Positions 43,534 to 56,215 of a stretch of 64,000 nt of DNA are shown one piece after another. The notes under the pieces are model-generated. The model did no database searches, was not told the origin of the DNA, and saw only the letters and a program-made list of their open reading frames with translations. Source of the stretch: Colimorpha sp964483145 (GTDB lineage Bacteria > Bacteroidota > Bacteroidia > Bacteroidales > P3); the NCBI GenBank assembly GCA_964483145.1, contig CAZAAK010000001.1:24997-88996 (forward strand). Direction: 5' to 3'. Numbering within the stretch: position 1 is the first letter of the stretch; every line of letters begins with the position of its first letter. Position numbers and translations under genes: made by a program.

Positions 43534-45198
43534 TTATTTCTTGACAACTTTCTGAGAGGAGATACCATTGTTGGTGATTACGCGGACGTAGTAGACACCG
43601 TTGGCCAAATTGCTCATGTCGATGGAGTTCGCATTCTTCTCGACCATGGCGGTGCGGCCGTTGATGTCAATCACACGCACTTCCTGAACGCCCTCAGCAA
43701 CAATGTTCAGCACATTGGTAGTGGGGTTTGGGTAGAGGTTGACATTGGCTTCGGCAACGTTGCTGATGCCAGCATGTTGACCAGCGATAACCTCGAGGTC
43801 GTCAATCTTGATCCAATACACATCGCTGACGTTGTGGTGACGGAAAGCAATGTGGATGTTCTGACCAGCGTAGGAAGAGAGGTCGAAGCTCTTGAGAGTA
43901 TACGCGGCTGCGTCGTTGGCGCCTGCAAAGATGGTGCCAGTGAAGGATTCTGGATTGGTGCCGGTAGTGGAAACGAGAATGCTATAGTATTCTTGGTAGT
44001 ACTGGGCGTCGATAGCACCAATATAGTAGTTTAGGGTAGCGCCCTCGGCAGGGATGATAAGCTCGGGAGTGATCATCCAGTTGTCGGGAGACAGGGCACC
44101 GATACCGTTGATGTAGGAAGCACTACCTACGAAGCCGCTACCATTATGGGCCATGCTGGTGGGGTCGGAAAAGTAGCTAGAGAAGTCGGTGGTCCAATCG
44201 TAGCCGTCGCCATCGTTGTCGATGAAGGTCCAGCAATCCATATTGTCAGAAGCCTCAAAACCGCAAGAGAAGGGCAGGGCTTGGGCGCTGCATTCGTGGA
44301 CCTGGACGGTGGTGGTGGCGGTGGTGGTACCGGAGGTGTTGGTTACGGCAAGAGTGACGGTGTAGGTGCCACCGGCTGCCCAAGAGGTGGAAGCGGAAGC
44401 GGTGGAAGCGGAAGCGGGGTTGCCGCCTTCGAAGGTCCAACTATAACCAGTGATGTCGTCGATGCTGAGGACATTGCAAGAGAAATTGACTTGGTTGCCG
44501 GAAATGGCTTCGGCAGGGCCTTTGATTGAGACAATGGGAGTCTGGCCGGCGCGGGGGTAACGCTGCAAAAGGGCCTGGATGTTGGCCATAGAACCTTCAA
44601 CATCGCTATAGGCAATAAGGTCGTTGGCGATGTTAAGGTCGCAGAAATAACCGTCGGGGGTGATGAAGAAAATGGTGGGGACATAGCCTTGGTAGAGGCT
44701 GCGGCAAGTGGCCAAGCAGGTGCCGTTAGCATCGTCGTCGATGATGGGATACTCGATGGAGTCGCCATCGGCGGTCACGGTCCAGTTGCCATAGGTGTAG
44801 TCGGCATAGGTGCTACCACCGGCAGGGCCAAAGATTTGGTTGACGGAGTTACTCCCCTCAATCTCGACCCAAATTACCTGAACGTCCTCAAGGGCGTCGA
44901 TCTGCTCCAAAAGACCACTAGTGTGCATGTTCCAGCAAGGACCGCACCAAGTGCAGCTGTAGTCGATGACAACGCACTTGCCAGAGTCGAGATAACTCTG
45001 CAAACTGACGGAGTTGCCGTAGACGTCGTTGGCCACAAAAGGAGTGGCAATCTGACCCCAAGTGACGTTGTCGATGGCGTCCTTGGCGGTGAGGTCGACG
45101 ATTTTCTGGTTCTCTTTAACAAGGCGCTCGTTTTTGTTCTGGGCGAAAGCTACGGTACCCAGGAGCACTGCCAAAGCAACTAATAATGTTTTTTTCAT
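43534..45198 (-). CDS. T9SS-exported thioredoxin-fold protein with PKD and choice-of-anchor J domains
   Basis: A 554-residue secreted protein. A signal peptide ends VAFAQ (about 16-20). A thioredoxin-like domain (about 40-215) has the redox motif WCGPC (84-88). It is followed by a PKD domain (about 222-305, YSWTFEGGNPASA), a choice-of-anchor J (cleaved-adhesin-like) domain (about 310-470, NWMITPELIIP) and a type A sorting domain (about 480-554, LYPNPTTNVLNI, ending VYYVRVITNNGISSQKVVKK). The last marks it as cargo of the PorU/PorV system. An extracellular redox or protein-binding role is inferred. Confidence 0.92.
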   Translation of the reverse strand: MKKTLLVALAVLLGTVAFAQNKNERLVKENQKIVDLTAKDAIDNVTWGQIATPFVANDVYGNSVSLQSYLDSGKCVVIDYSCTWCGPCWNMHTSGLLEQIDALEDVQVIWVEIEGSNSVNQIFGPAGGSTYADYTYGNWTVTADGDSIEYPIIDDDANGTCLATCRSLYQGYVPTIFFITPDGYFCDLNIANDLIAYSDVEGSMANIQALLQRYPRAGQTPIVSIKGPAEAISGNQVNFSCNVLSIDDITGYSWTFEGGNPASASTASASTSWAAGGTYTVTLAVTNTSGTTTATTTVQVHECSAQALPFSCGFEASDNMDCWTFIDNDGDGYDWTTDFSSYFSDPTSMAHNGSGFVGSASYINGIGALSPDNWMITPELIIPAEGATLNYYIGAIDAQYYQEYYSILVSTTGTNPESFTGTIFAGANDAAAYTLKSFDLSSYAGQNIHIAFRHHNVSDVYWIKIDDLEVIAGQHAGISNVAEANVNLYPNPTTNVLNIVAEGVQEVRVIDINGRTAMVEKNANSIDMSNLANGVYYVRVITNNGISSQKVVKK

Positions 45199-45580
45199 CT
45201 GTTTTTTGTCCTGTTATTAGCCATTGGGCTCATCGGCTTTGATTATTAATTAGTTAGGTTTGTTTTTGATTTAATTTCGTTTTTACTCACGAGATGCAAA
45301 AATACATATTTTTTTTGAATTTGCAAGTATCGGAGCAAAAAATGATTTTTTTTGCACGTTGTTGCAGGGTGCTAAAGAAACTGAGTGTGGATTCCTTCGC
45401 GCGCTATCCAAAACAAGAGATGCTTGTGCGGGCAAGGTGGCGCAGGATAGAGATGGGATTTGGGTAAAAACTTCATATGTTTAACTGGAAGTGAGCGCGT
45501 GAAGCAGTAGCACTTGTGGCTTGCAGGAAAAATTGCGAAGAGTACAATAATGTAAACTAGCCTTCGTTATAAGTGTTTGC
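45199..45580. other. 380-bp divergent intergenic region
   Basis: The left part holds the promoter of the minus-strand T9SS cargo gene (45297-45326). The right part, up to 45580, shows no clear box for the plus-strand gene and no coding sequence. Confidence 0.6.
45297..45326 (-). promoter_or_regulatory. consensus promoter of the T9SS thioredoxin-fold gene
   Basis: On the minus strand a TTG (45326-45324), a 19-nt spacer and TATTTTTG (45304-45297) match the Bacteroidetes -33/-7 consensus fully. The start codon is about 100 nt downstream. Confidence 0.75.
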
Positions 45581-46849
45581 ATGAGGAAATACTTGTTCAT
45601 ATTGCTGTTTTTTGTGGTGTGGATGCCGGTGGCGAGAGCAAGCTACCTGCTCATTCCCATGGATGAAGCGCAGAAGAACCACCTCAAAGCCTACGGTGTT
45701 GCCTATTGGGCGCTACAGCGCGATGTGGAGGTGACTTGGCTACTCAACTATCGTGGAGGCAGTTTTATGGTCAAGTATGCCCAAACCCTTGAGCGCGAGT
45801 GCCGTTTGCGTGGAGTCAGCACCGAGGCTATCACCGACGGGCAGTCCACTGCCATCCTCTCCGAGATTGCCGACCCTGCCGTCAACATGGATGCCGTCCG
45901 GTTGCAGAAAGCGCCCAAAATTGCCGTTTATTCCCCCAAGAGCAAACTGCCGTGGGACGATGCCGTTACGCTAGTGCTCACCTATGCCGAAATACCTTAT
46001 GACGTGGTTTACGACCAGGAGGTTATCTCGGGAGTGTTGCCTGCCTACGATTGGTTGCATCTGCACCATGAAGACTTTACTGGGCAGTATGGCAAGTTTT
46101 GGGCCAACTACCGCAACCAGCGGTGGTACATAGAGGATGTGCGCACGCAGGAAGCCACGGCAAGCGAGTTGGGCTACGCTAAGGTCAGTGAGCTAAAACT
46201 TGCTGTTGTTCGCAAGATACGCGACTTTGTGATGGGTGGAGGTTTTCTTTTTGCCATGTGCTCGGCACCGGACAGCTTTGACGTGGCTTTGGCGGCCGAG
46301 AATGTGGATATTTGCGATGTGATGTTTGACGGGGACCCCATTCAGCCCGATGCCCAAATGCAACTCGATTTTAGCAAGACTTTTGCTTTTGAGGATTTTC
46401 GCATCAGTACCAATCCCAACGAGTACGAGATTTCCACCATCGATATTGATGACCGTGCGCGCATAAGGCAAGTCAACGAGAAGACCGATTTCTTTACCCT
46501 CTTTGACTTTTCGGCCAAGTGGGATTGGGTGCCTACCATGCTCACACAGAACCACACCCGCATCATACACGGCTTTATGGGTCAAACCACGGCTTTTCGC
46601 CGCGAGTGCGTTAAGAGTTCCGCTGTTATCTTGGCTGAGAATAAGGCCCTGGGCGAAGTGCGTTACCTGCATGGGGAGTACGGTAAGGGCACATGGACTT
46701 TTCTAGGGGGGCATGACCCCGAGGACTACCGCCATTTTGTCGGCGACCCACCCACCGACCTCTCCCTCTATCCAAATTCACCTGGGTATCGCCTTATACT
46801 GAACAACATACTCTTCCCCGCTGCCAAGAAAGAAAAACACAAGACCTGA
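45581..46849 (+). CDS. secreted AsnB-annotated Bacteroidetes protein of unknown function
   Basis: A 422-residue protein with a signal peptide (FILLFFVVWMPVARA, cleavage about residue 20) followed by SYLLIPMDEAQKNHLKAYGVAYWAL. Homologues in Bacteroides are commonly annotated as asparagine synthetase B, but neither the Ntn glutaminase nor the AsnB synthetase motifs are seen, and the protein is exported. MGGGFLFAMCSAPDSFD (about 216-232) resembles a glutamine-amidotransferase-like nucleophile loop. The true function is unknown. The next gene starts 2 bp after the stop, so the two are probably co-translated. Confidence 0.7.
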   Translation: MRKYLFILLFFVVWMPVARASYLLIPMDEAQKNHLKAYGVAYWALQRDVEVTWLLNYRGGSFMVKYAQTLERECRLRGVSTEAITDGQSTAILSEIADPAVNMDAVRLQKAPKIAVYSPKSKLPWDDAVTLVLTYAEIPYDVVYDQEVISGVLPAYDWLHLHHEDFTGQYGKFWANYRNQRWYIEDVRTQEATASELGYAKVSELKLAVVRKIRDFVMGGGFLFAMCSAPDSFDVALAAENVDICDVMFDGDPIQPDAQMQLDFSKTFAFEDFRISTNPNEYEISTIDIDDRARIRQVNEKTDFFTLFDFSAKWDWVPTMLTQNHTRIIHGFMGQTTAFRRECVKSSAVILAENKALGEVRYLHGEYGKGTWTFLGGHDPEDYRHFVGDPPTDLSLYPNSPGYRLILNNILFPAAKKEKHKT

Positions 46850-46851
46850 CT

Positions 46852-48159
46852 ATGAAGAAGACTGTTCTCTGTACCTTATTGTTGCTATTGACCACCTGCG
46901 TGATGGCGCAGAAGTGGACTTGCTACAATCCCAAGAACTCGGGCATCAACTCCGGCAACATTCTTGCTGTAGCCCCTGACGCCAAGGGCAACTTGTGGGT
47001 GGGCACAACGCAAGGTCTTAATCGTTTCAGCAACGGAGTGTGGACCGACTATGCCGAGATAAACGAAAAACTAAAGGATCAATTTGTCAACTGCCTTGTC
47101 CCAGATGGCAACACCCTTTGGATTGGCACAGACGACTATGGTGTGATAGAGTTCAACGACGGCAAGTGGTACGAACATGCCGAGGAGACGCGTCGGCTTA
47201 ACATGAAGTACATCCGAGATATAGCCATCGACCACGCCGGAGGGAAATGGATTGGCGTTACGCTCAGCGGATTGGTGCAGTACGACGGTTACAACTGGTA
47301 TAAGTTCACCGCATCGGATTCGGAGCTACTCTCCGACTTTATCTTGTGCGTGGTTATCGATAAGCGCGACCGCAAATGGGTCTGCACTAACGACGGTCTG
47401 TGCGTCTATGACGGACGTAGGTGGACTTCCTACACCACCAAAAATTCCAAGCTTCCGCACAACATCTGTCTTTCGCTAGCTATTGACAAGGACAACGTAA
47501 AATGGATAGGCACCCTTAACGGTCTTGTACGCTTCGACGGAGAGAATTGGCGGATCTACGACAGCTACAATAGTCCCATTCCTGGCAATCAGGTCAACGA
47601 CCTAGCCTTTGACGATGAGGGGCATCTTTGGATGGCCACCGATGGGGGGGTGGCGGTCTTTGATTGCGGTAGCCGTTGGGACACTTTTCGCGCTGGTGAT
47701 AAGCTACCCGAGTGCATGTTTCAGGACATTGCTGTCGACCGCAATAACAACATTTGGGTTGGCACTGACGAAAAAGGGCTTTTCTGTCTTTCGGGCTACA
47801 GGATGTCCAACTCGGAGGCCACCGATTCTAGCCTACTAGCGGCTACACGACCCGATGAAAGCGGAGAGCCTGCACCCAATGCCAAAGCCAGCAGCAAGAA
47901 GGATATGGGCTCCGACACAGCCGCCGAGGAGGAGCGAGTCCGCATAACCCCCAACCTTGAAGAGGGTACACTTTCCATTTCCATGACCAGTCCCACGGCT
48001 GAGGTGACTTTTTTCAACAGCAAGGGCAACAAGGTACGGACCGTGCCCAAGTACAGCAACAACACCAACATCAATATCTCAAAAATGAAGAAAGGGACCT
48101 ATACCGTACGCGTAAGGACAGCTTTGGGCGTGCGCAATGTGAAGTTTACGCTTAAATAA
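46852..48159 (+). CDS. secreted two-component-regulator-propeller protein
   Basis: A 435-residue exported protein with a signal peptide ending CVMAQ (about 16-20). Residues about 30-310 are repeated propeller units of the Reg_prop type (GNLWVGTTQGLNRFSNGVW, NTLWIGTDDYGVIEFNDGKWY, HLWMATDGGVAVFD). This fold is usually the sensor half of hybrid two-component systems, but no kinase follows. A Ser/Asp-rich linker leads to a C-terminal beta-domain (about 365-435) ending KKGTYTVRVRTALGVRNVKFTLK-like strands, which resembles a T9SS sorting domain. Ligand unknown. Confidence 0.82.
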   Translation: MKKTVLCTLLLLLTTCVMAQKWTCYNPKNSGINSGNILAVAPDAKGNLWVGTTQGLNRFSNGVWTDYAEINEKLKDQFVNCLVPDGNTLWIGTDDYGVIEFNDGKWYEHAEETRRLNMKYIRDIAIDHAGGKWIGVTLSGLVQYDGYNWYKFTASDSELLSDFILCVVIDKRDRKWVCTNDGLCVYDGRRWTSYTTKNSKLPHNICLSLAIDKDNVKWIGTLNGLVRFDGENWRIYDSYNSPIPGNQVNDLAFDDEGHLWMATDGGVAVFDCGSRWDTFRAGDKLPECMFQDIAVDRNNNIWVGTDEKGLFCLSGYRMSNSEATDSSLLAATRPDESGEPAPNAKASSKKDMGSDTAAEEERVRITPNLEEGTLSISMTSPTAEVTFFNSKGNKVRTVPKYSNNTNINISKMKKGTYTVRVRTALGVRNVKFTLK

Positions 48160-48200
48160 AACAAATGAGACCATAAAAAGTACAAACATAATATTTCCAA

Positions 48201-50285
48201 ATGAAAAAACTTACTACTCTTTTTCTCCTTCTGAGCATGGCCTTGGCAGGTTTTGCCCAGATTATGGACCCTGTCAAGTGGACCTATTCGGTCAAGGAAC
48301 TTAGCCCGACCGAGGCAGAGCTTGTTTTCACCGCTCGGCTTGACAAGGGTTGGCATCTCTATTCGCAGCATACCGACCCCAATGGTCCGTTGGCGATTTA
48401 TTTCGAATTCAAGGAGACTGCCGACTATAAGCTTGTGGGTGGTGTAAAGGAGCCCAAACCCCACGAGGAGATGGACGATGTTTTTGGTTGCATTGTGCGT
48501 TCCTTTAGCGACAGAGTTACTTTTCGGCAGAAGATTGTGCGCCTTTCCAAGAAAGACTTCAAGGTCAGCGGTGTCTTTGGCTACCAGCTTTGCAACGATG
48601 GTAGCTGCATTGCCCCCGAGGACAGGGATTTCTCCTTTTCCGTCAAGGGCGCTGGCGCCGATGCCTCGGAGGCTGTTGTAGCCGCTAATGGTCAGGAAAG
48701 CAATGATGTGGTGGATTCGACCACTGAGGAGGTGCGGGGGACTGTTGCGTCTGCATCCGACACAACAGCATCGGTTGCTGCTACTGAGCGTACGACAGCC
48801 AAGGACAAGAAAAATGAGCGTTCGCTGTTGGGCATCTTTCTGTGGGCAATTTTGGGTGGAATTGTCACCATTTTCACTCCCTGCGTATTCCCAATGATTC
48901 CGATGACGGTAAATTTCTTTATGAACTCGACCGACGACAAGCGCAAGTCGCGTCGTCAGTCGTGGTTCTTTGGCTTCTCGATAGTTTTCCTTTTTGCTGT
49001 TCTTGGAGCCATCCTGGCGCTAGTGTTTGGGCCGGAGGCACTTTATTTTATTGGTACCCATTGGTTACCTAACCTCATCTTTTTTGTCATCTTTTTTGTT
49101 TTTTCGCTCAGCTTCTTTGGCTTGTTTGAAATCAAGATGCCCGAAAAGTGGATTAACAAGTCCGACGAGCAGGCCGACAAAGGTGGCTTTTTTGCGCCTT
49201 TCTTTATTGCGCTGACTACTGTGTTGGTGTCCTTCAGTTGCACCGGTCCTATATTGGGGGCTGCATTGGTGGAACTAACCACCAGTAGCACAAACCGTAT
49301 GGTGTCGTTGCTCACCATGCTAGGTTTCGGCATTGGTTTTGCCTTGCCTTTCACACTGCTGGCTATGTTCCCCTCTGTGCTCAAGAATATGAAGTCGGGT
49401 AGTTGGCTGAATACCGTTAAGGTGGTTTTTGCTTTCCTGGAGTTGGCTTTCGGCCTCAAGTTCCTCTCAATGGCCGACCTTTACTGCCATTGGCATCTTT
49501 TGGACCGCGAGACCTACCTGTCTCTGTGGATTGTCATTTTCGGCCTGTTGGGTCTCTACTTGTTGGGCAAGATCAAATTCAAGGGTGATGACGACTTGAA
49601 GCATGTTGGAGTGGTGCGTCTTTTCCTAGCTATAGCCGATTTGGCTTTTGTGGTTTATATGATTCCTGGCCTGTGGGGTGCACCCCTCAAAGCCATTAGC
49701 GGTTTTTTACCCCCGATGACCACACAGGATTTCAATATCGAACGTAGCATCGAAGAGAATGCTACCACAGTGGTATACGATGGTAGCGCTAGCGGGGTAG
49801 GGGGTGATGCCATTCCGGCAGACCGCAAGTATGCTGACAAACTACGTTCGCCGGCGGGGTATCATGGTTTCTACGATTTGGAAGAGGCAAAGGCCTATGC
49901 CAAGAAAGTGGGCAAGCCTGTCTTTATCGACTTTACGGGGCACACCTGTGCCAATTGTCGCGAGATGGAGCATTATGTTTGGTCCGACAAAGAGGTTAAA
50001 GACATCCTGACGAAAAAATATGTGCTATGCGAGCTTTTTGTGGACGAGCGTACGATAGATTTGCCAGAGAATGAATGGGTTACTGACGACCGTGGTAAGG
50101 TGCTGAAGACTTTGGGCCAGCGCAATCTCTACTATGAAAAGAGCATGTACAATATGAATGCACAACCCTATTATGTGATAGTGGATGGCGATGGCAAGGC
50201 CCTTACCAAGGAGAACTACAAATACGACCGCGATGTACAAAAGTTCATCAACTACTTGAACGAAGGACTTAGCAATATGAAGTAG
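48201..50285 (+). CDS. dsbD: thiol:disulfide interchange protein DsbD
   Basis: A 694-residue DsbD. A signal peptide ends GFAQ (about 17-20); a periplasmic N-terminal domain (about 25-160) contains YQLCNDGSCIAP; eight-helix membrane core has TPCVFPMIPMTV and SFSCTGPILGAAL with its redox Cys pair; the C-terminal thioredoxin-like domain (about 555-694) has TCANCREME. It passes electrons from cytoplasmic thioredoxin to periplasmic proteins. An Ala/Thr/Ser-rich linker (about 155-205) separates the first two parts. It lies 41 bp after the propeller gene. Confidence 0.93.
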   Translation: MKKLTTLFLLLSMALAGFAQIMDPVKWTYSVKELSPTEAELVFTARLDKGWHLYSQHTDPNGPLAIYFEFKETADYKLVGGVKEPKPHEEMDDVFGCIVRSFSDRVTFRQKIVRLSKKDFKVSGVFGYQLCNDGSCIAPEDRDFSFSVKGAGADASEAVVAANGQESNDVVDSTTEEVRGTVASASDTTASVAATERTTAKDKKNERSLLGIFLWAILGGIVTIFTPCVFPMIPMTVNFFMNSTDDKRKSRRQSWFFGFSIVFLFAVLGAILALVFGPEALYFIGTHWLPNLIFFVIFFVFSLSFFGLFEIKMPEKWINKSDEQADKGGFFAPFFIALTTVLVSFSCTGPILGAALVELTTSSTNRMVSLLTMLGFGIGFALPFTLLAMFPSVLKNMKSGSWLNTVKVVFAFLELAFGLKFLSMADLYCHWHLLDRETYLSLWIVIFGLLGLYLLGKIKFKGDDDLKHVGVVRLFLAIADLAFVVYMIPGLWGAPLKAISGFLPPMTTQDFNIERSIEENATTVVYDGSASGVGGDAIPADRKYADKLRSPAGYHGFYDLEEAKAYAKKVGKPVFIDFTGHTCANCREMEHYVWSDKEVKDILTKKYVLCELFVDERTIDLPENEWVTDDRGKVLKTLGQRNLYYEKSMYNMNAQPYYVIVDGDGKALTKENYKYDRDVQKFINYLNEGLSNMK

Positions 50286-50477
50286 TTGTTTTTTATAGTG
50301 TTTTTTGGGAGTCCGAAAGGGCTCCCTTGGTTGTCTTGCATGGTTAGGAAAGGCAGAGAGAGATTAGGTGAATCGCCTTGTTTTTTTGAATGAAAAGTGT
50401 GAGGAGTGGATTTCTTTGCTACCTTCTGCAAAACATTTGGCATAGCCAAAACCGATGAATCAAATTAGATTGAGAAA

Positions 50478-51053
50478 ATGAACTATCTAGATGTAATAAA
50501 CCATTATCCCGATTTTCCAAAACCGGGAATCGACTTTATAGACGTATTGCCTTTCCTTACCAACAAAGAGGCTTTTAATCAATTGGTGGCAGATATCGAT
50601 GCTCATACCCATTGCCCCAATGTGGTTACGGTCGAGGCTCGAGGCTTTCTCTTTGCCGCGCCTCTGCTTGTCTCGTCCAAGCTGGTGCAGAAACTTGTTC
50701 CCATTCGCAAAAAAGGCAAGCTACCCCACACCGAAGGCGACTTGCGCAATGTTGAAATCATGAAGGAATATGGACCTGACCATGTGTATTACCGCCCGTC
50801 GGACATAGCTCGGTGTATTCCGGAAGACGGTACGGTTTGGCTTACTTTTTTTGACGACATTCTAGCCACCGGTGGCACTGCTATCGGCCTTGCGGAACAG
50901 CTCAACCGCGAAGTGGTCGAAATAGGCGGCAAGGAGTGCAGAGTAAAAATCAAGGAATTCTTGTTCCTAGTGGAGTTTCCTGAGCTTTACGACCACGACA
51001 AAATCAACTCTATTGCCCCAGTGCATTCCTTTGTTAAGATTGCCGGTCAGTAG
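50478..51053 (+). CDS. apt: adenine phosphoribosyltransferase
   Basis: A 191-residue type I phosphoribosyltransferase that converts adenine and PRPP to AMP. The N-terminus YPDFPKPGIDFIDVLPFL and EARGFLFAAPLL are typical of Apt. The PRPP loop reads TFFDDILATGGTA (about 122-134), slightly divergent from the usual VVDDLLATGGTA. A hypoxanthine/xanthine-type substrate cannot be excluded. It stands alone between dsbD (192 bp away) and a strong terminator. prs, 12 kb away, supplies PRPP. Confidence 0.88.
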   Translation: MNYLDVINHYPDFPKPGIDFIDVLPFLTNKEAFNQLVADIDAHTHCPNVVTVEARGFLFAAPLLVSSKLVQKLVPIRKKGKLPHTEGDLRNVEIMKEYGPDHVYYRPSDIARCIPEDGTVWLTFFDDILATGGTAIGLAEQLNREVVEIGGKECRVKIKEFLFLVEFPELYDHDKINSIAPVHSFVKIAGQ

Positions 51054-51084
51054 CATTGGCATCAAATACTTGAGGCATATGCCA

Positions 51085-51129
51085 TAACAAACAGCCCCGG
51101 TGCTTTCGGCATCGGGGCTGTTTGTTATG
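51085..51129 (+). terminator. bidirectional terminator between convergent apt and DUF456 gene
   Basis: Near-perfect 20-bp stem from ATAACAAACAGCCCCG (51085-51100) to its complement ending at 51129, with a TTTCG loop; A and T runs flank the GC core, so it can work on both strands. Confidence 0.9.
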
Positions 51130-51157
51130 GGCAGAGAAATCCGATAAACGGCTACAG

Positions 51158-51652
51158 CTACACAATTAGGTCGCGAACAACGAAAAAGGCACAGACAATG
51201 GCGTAGGCGAGTTTGAGCCCAGTGCCGCACAGGAATCCTAGAAAAGCTCCCCACGCAGCGCGGAGGGCTTGACGGCTTTCCTTTCCGCCGAGCAGTTCCC
51301 CCACAAAAGCGCCAAAGAAAGGCCAAAAGACTACCCCAATGATGCCTTGAGGGCCGAAAGGAAGCCCGATAATGGAAATCACCAGCCCGATATTGCAGCC
51401 CCAAATTCCGGCTTTGCTACCACCATGTTTTTTTGTACTGAGCGAGGGAATCACATAATCGAGAACGGTGATGGCAACGCAGACCAATGCTGTTGAGATG
51501 AGGAATGCGGGGGTATAGTCCGCCGCGGTAGTAAAGTTGAGAGACAGGAGACCGAGCCAACTGAATGGCGGGCCTGCAAGCCCAGGAACTACGGAGCCGA
51601 GCAAGCCTATCGCGACCAAGACAACGGCTATGATAATTAGCGCGGTATTCAT
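51158..51652 (-). CDS. DUF456 family membrane protein
   Basis: A 164-residue, mostly hydrophobic protein with about four membrane helices and glycine-rich loops: VVPGLAGPPFSWLGLL (about 21-36), GSKAGIWGCNIGLVI and GVVFWPFFGAFVGELL. This pattern is the DUF456 family, of unknown function. It lies 31 bp downstream of secA on the same strand and may be co-transcribed with it. Confidence 0.85.
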   Translation of the reverse strand: MNTALIIIAVVLVAIGLLGSVVPGLAGPPFSWLGLLSLNFTTAADYTPAFLISTALVCVAITVLDYVIPSLSTKKHGGSKAGIWGCNIGLVISIIGLPFGPQGIIGVVFWPFFGAFVGELLGGKESRQALRAAWGAFLGFLCGTGLKLAYAIVCAFFVVRDLIV

Positions 51653-51683
51653 TATGCCTTCCTTTTTTGTTGGTGCTAGGCCT

Positions 51684-55007
<3,324 letters not shown>

Positions 55008-55082
55008 TATTATATTATTTAATATTATTATTCTGTTGTGTGACAAGATGTTGCTCACTTGCTCTATGGCAATGCAAGTTTG

Positions 55083-55111
55083 CAAATATACGAAAAAAAA
55101 TCCACTTCCAA
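55083..55111 (-). promoter_or_regulatory. promoter of secA
   Basis: On the minus strand TTG (55111-55109), an 18-nt spacer and TATATTTG (55090-55083) match the Bacteroidetes consensus, 75 nt upstream of the secA ATG. Confidence 0.7.
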
Positions 55112-55170
55112 TCCTATTTCTCCTCTCTTGCCGAAAACTTCCTGTCGGTTATGGTTTGCGTGCATTCGAA

Positions 55171-55220
55171 TTTATTGCTGTTCGGCAAAACTCAAAAAGA
55201 CATCAACACATGCCCAAAGC
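55171..55220. repeat. IS-end-like sequence 1
   Basis: TTTATTGCTGTTCGGC followed by AAAACTCAAAA aligns over about 45 bp with 63945-63995. Probably the terminus of a degenerate insertion element. Confidence 0.55.
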
Positions 55221-55481
55221 TCAACAAAAATAGTACTTTGGGCGTTCTTTTCTGAAAGGTAAGCCACCCCACAAAAAATTGAAAAGTGCCAGTTCTAGTA
55301 GCGTCTTGTGCATCTCATTGGCGGCAATCCCGACCCACGTATTGTTAGGACTTCCCGCGAATGCGGCAAAATCCATGTAGTACATAGGCGTAAGGCGAAC
55401 TGTGGCACCTCTTGGGGGAAAACACTGTGCCTTTTGATACCCAACAAAGAATCTTGGCCTCTGCAAGCGTGCTCCGACTGG

Positions 55482-55702
55482 CTAGATAGTCCATGCCCAA
55501 GTGATAAAGTATGAGTAAATTCGCCTTTTTGTTTACGTTTTGTTTAGGTTTCTTTTACATTTCATTTACTCTTTGTTTACCTAACCTAAACAATAGGTAA
55601 ATAAAAGGTAAAAGAAACCTAAGTAAAAGGTAAACAAAAAAACGACTCTACCTACAACCTACCACTAGGTTACAGGTGCGCCACCCATCGGTTTTGGTAT
55701 AC
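55482..55702 (-). repeat. long-hairpin repeat element, copy B (inverted relative to copy A)
   Basis: The reverse complement of this 221-bp stretch aligns along its length with 16214-16422: the GTATAC end, the TAACCTAG...GGTGCGCC block, the long inverted repeat (about 55523-55648) made of TTTACC/GGTAAA units, and the CATACTTTA...TCTAG end. The hairpin arms have changed on both sides while keeping complementarity in several places. Confidence 0.75.
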
Positions 55703-55895
55703 TGCTGCATTAGGTCTTTGAAGATTTGCATGTTGCCCTACATGGCTCCCCGAAAATTGGTGTGTGACACTTGCCACCATTTTGTCGCGCGGGCTGCTAC
55801 GGGTCTGCTACTGTCGGCACGCCGATAAAATATGTTGCCATTGGTGGTATTTGCCTGCTCATTCAGCCGGAACTTAGCATCATTTTCTTATTGCT

Positions 55896-56055
55896 TTTAT
55901 TGCTGTCCGATAAAAATGACTATCTCTGCCCTTGATAGTACCTTTTTGGCAAAATATTATTGGACAGAACGAGGATAAGAAAAATGACTGGCACCTCGTA
56001 AAAAGTGTCAGTCAGATTTTTGTCGAAGCAAAAAAGTTTTGCCGGACAGTAATAA
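55896..56055. mobile_element. possible MITE or IS remnant bounded by inverted repeats
   Basis: Left end TTATTGCTGTCCGATAAAAA (55896-55915) and, inverted, right end AAAAAGTTTTGCCGGACAG (56031-56049) share TATT[G/A]CTGTCCG. The 160 bp between encode nothing and hold a hairpin. Similar ends occur at 55171 and 63945. Confidence 0.5.
55985..56014 (+). terminator. hairpin TGACTGGCAC/GTGTCAGTCA, terminator-like
   Basis: Ten-base stem with one G-U pair (55985-55994 / 56005-56014) and an A-rich loop, followed by GATTTTTGTC. No gene ends nearby, so it may be a repeat rather than a working terminator. Related to the hairpin at 28239-28272. Confidence 0.45.
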
Positions 56056-56215
56056 TTTGATTTGAGACAAACGATGCGGAGACCCTGCCCCGACAGATCC
56101 GCTTCGGGCGTACCCGTTTTTCAGACTTTTGCGGAGTGGTGCAAGGAAGTGCTGTTTGCCGGCAAGAGATATATAGACCTAGCAAGGCTAGTTGCGTACC
56201 CTTGAACGTTGGGCG

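Larger units (their letters stand above)
55008..56215. other. 1.2-kb repeat region without a supported gene
   Basis: After the secA promoter the region contains several TATTGCTGTCCGG-like IS-end sequences, the second copy of the long-hairpin element (55482-55702), a TGACTGGCAC hairpin (55985-56014) and no convincing coding sequence. A minus-strand frame at 55221-55466 (81 codons) looks protein-like in part (FAAFAGSPNNTWVG) but matches no family I know. Confidence 0.65.

Noticed and set aside
55221..55466. 81-codon minus-strand frame in the repeat region
   Set aside because: Part of it looks protein-like, but there is no recognisable family, promoter or start context, and it overlaps IS-like sequence.
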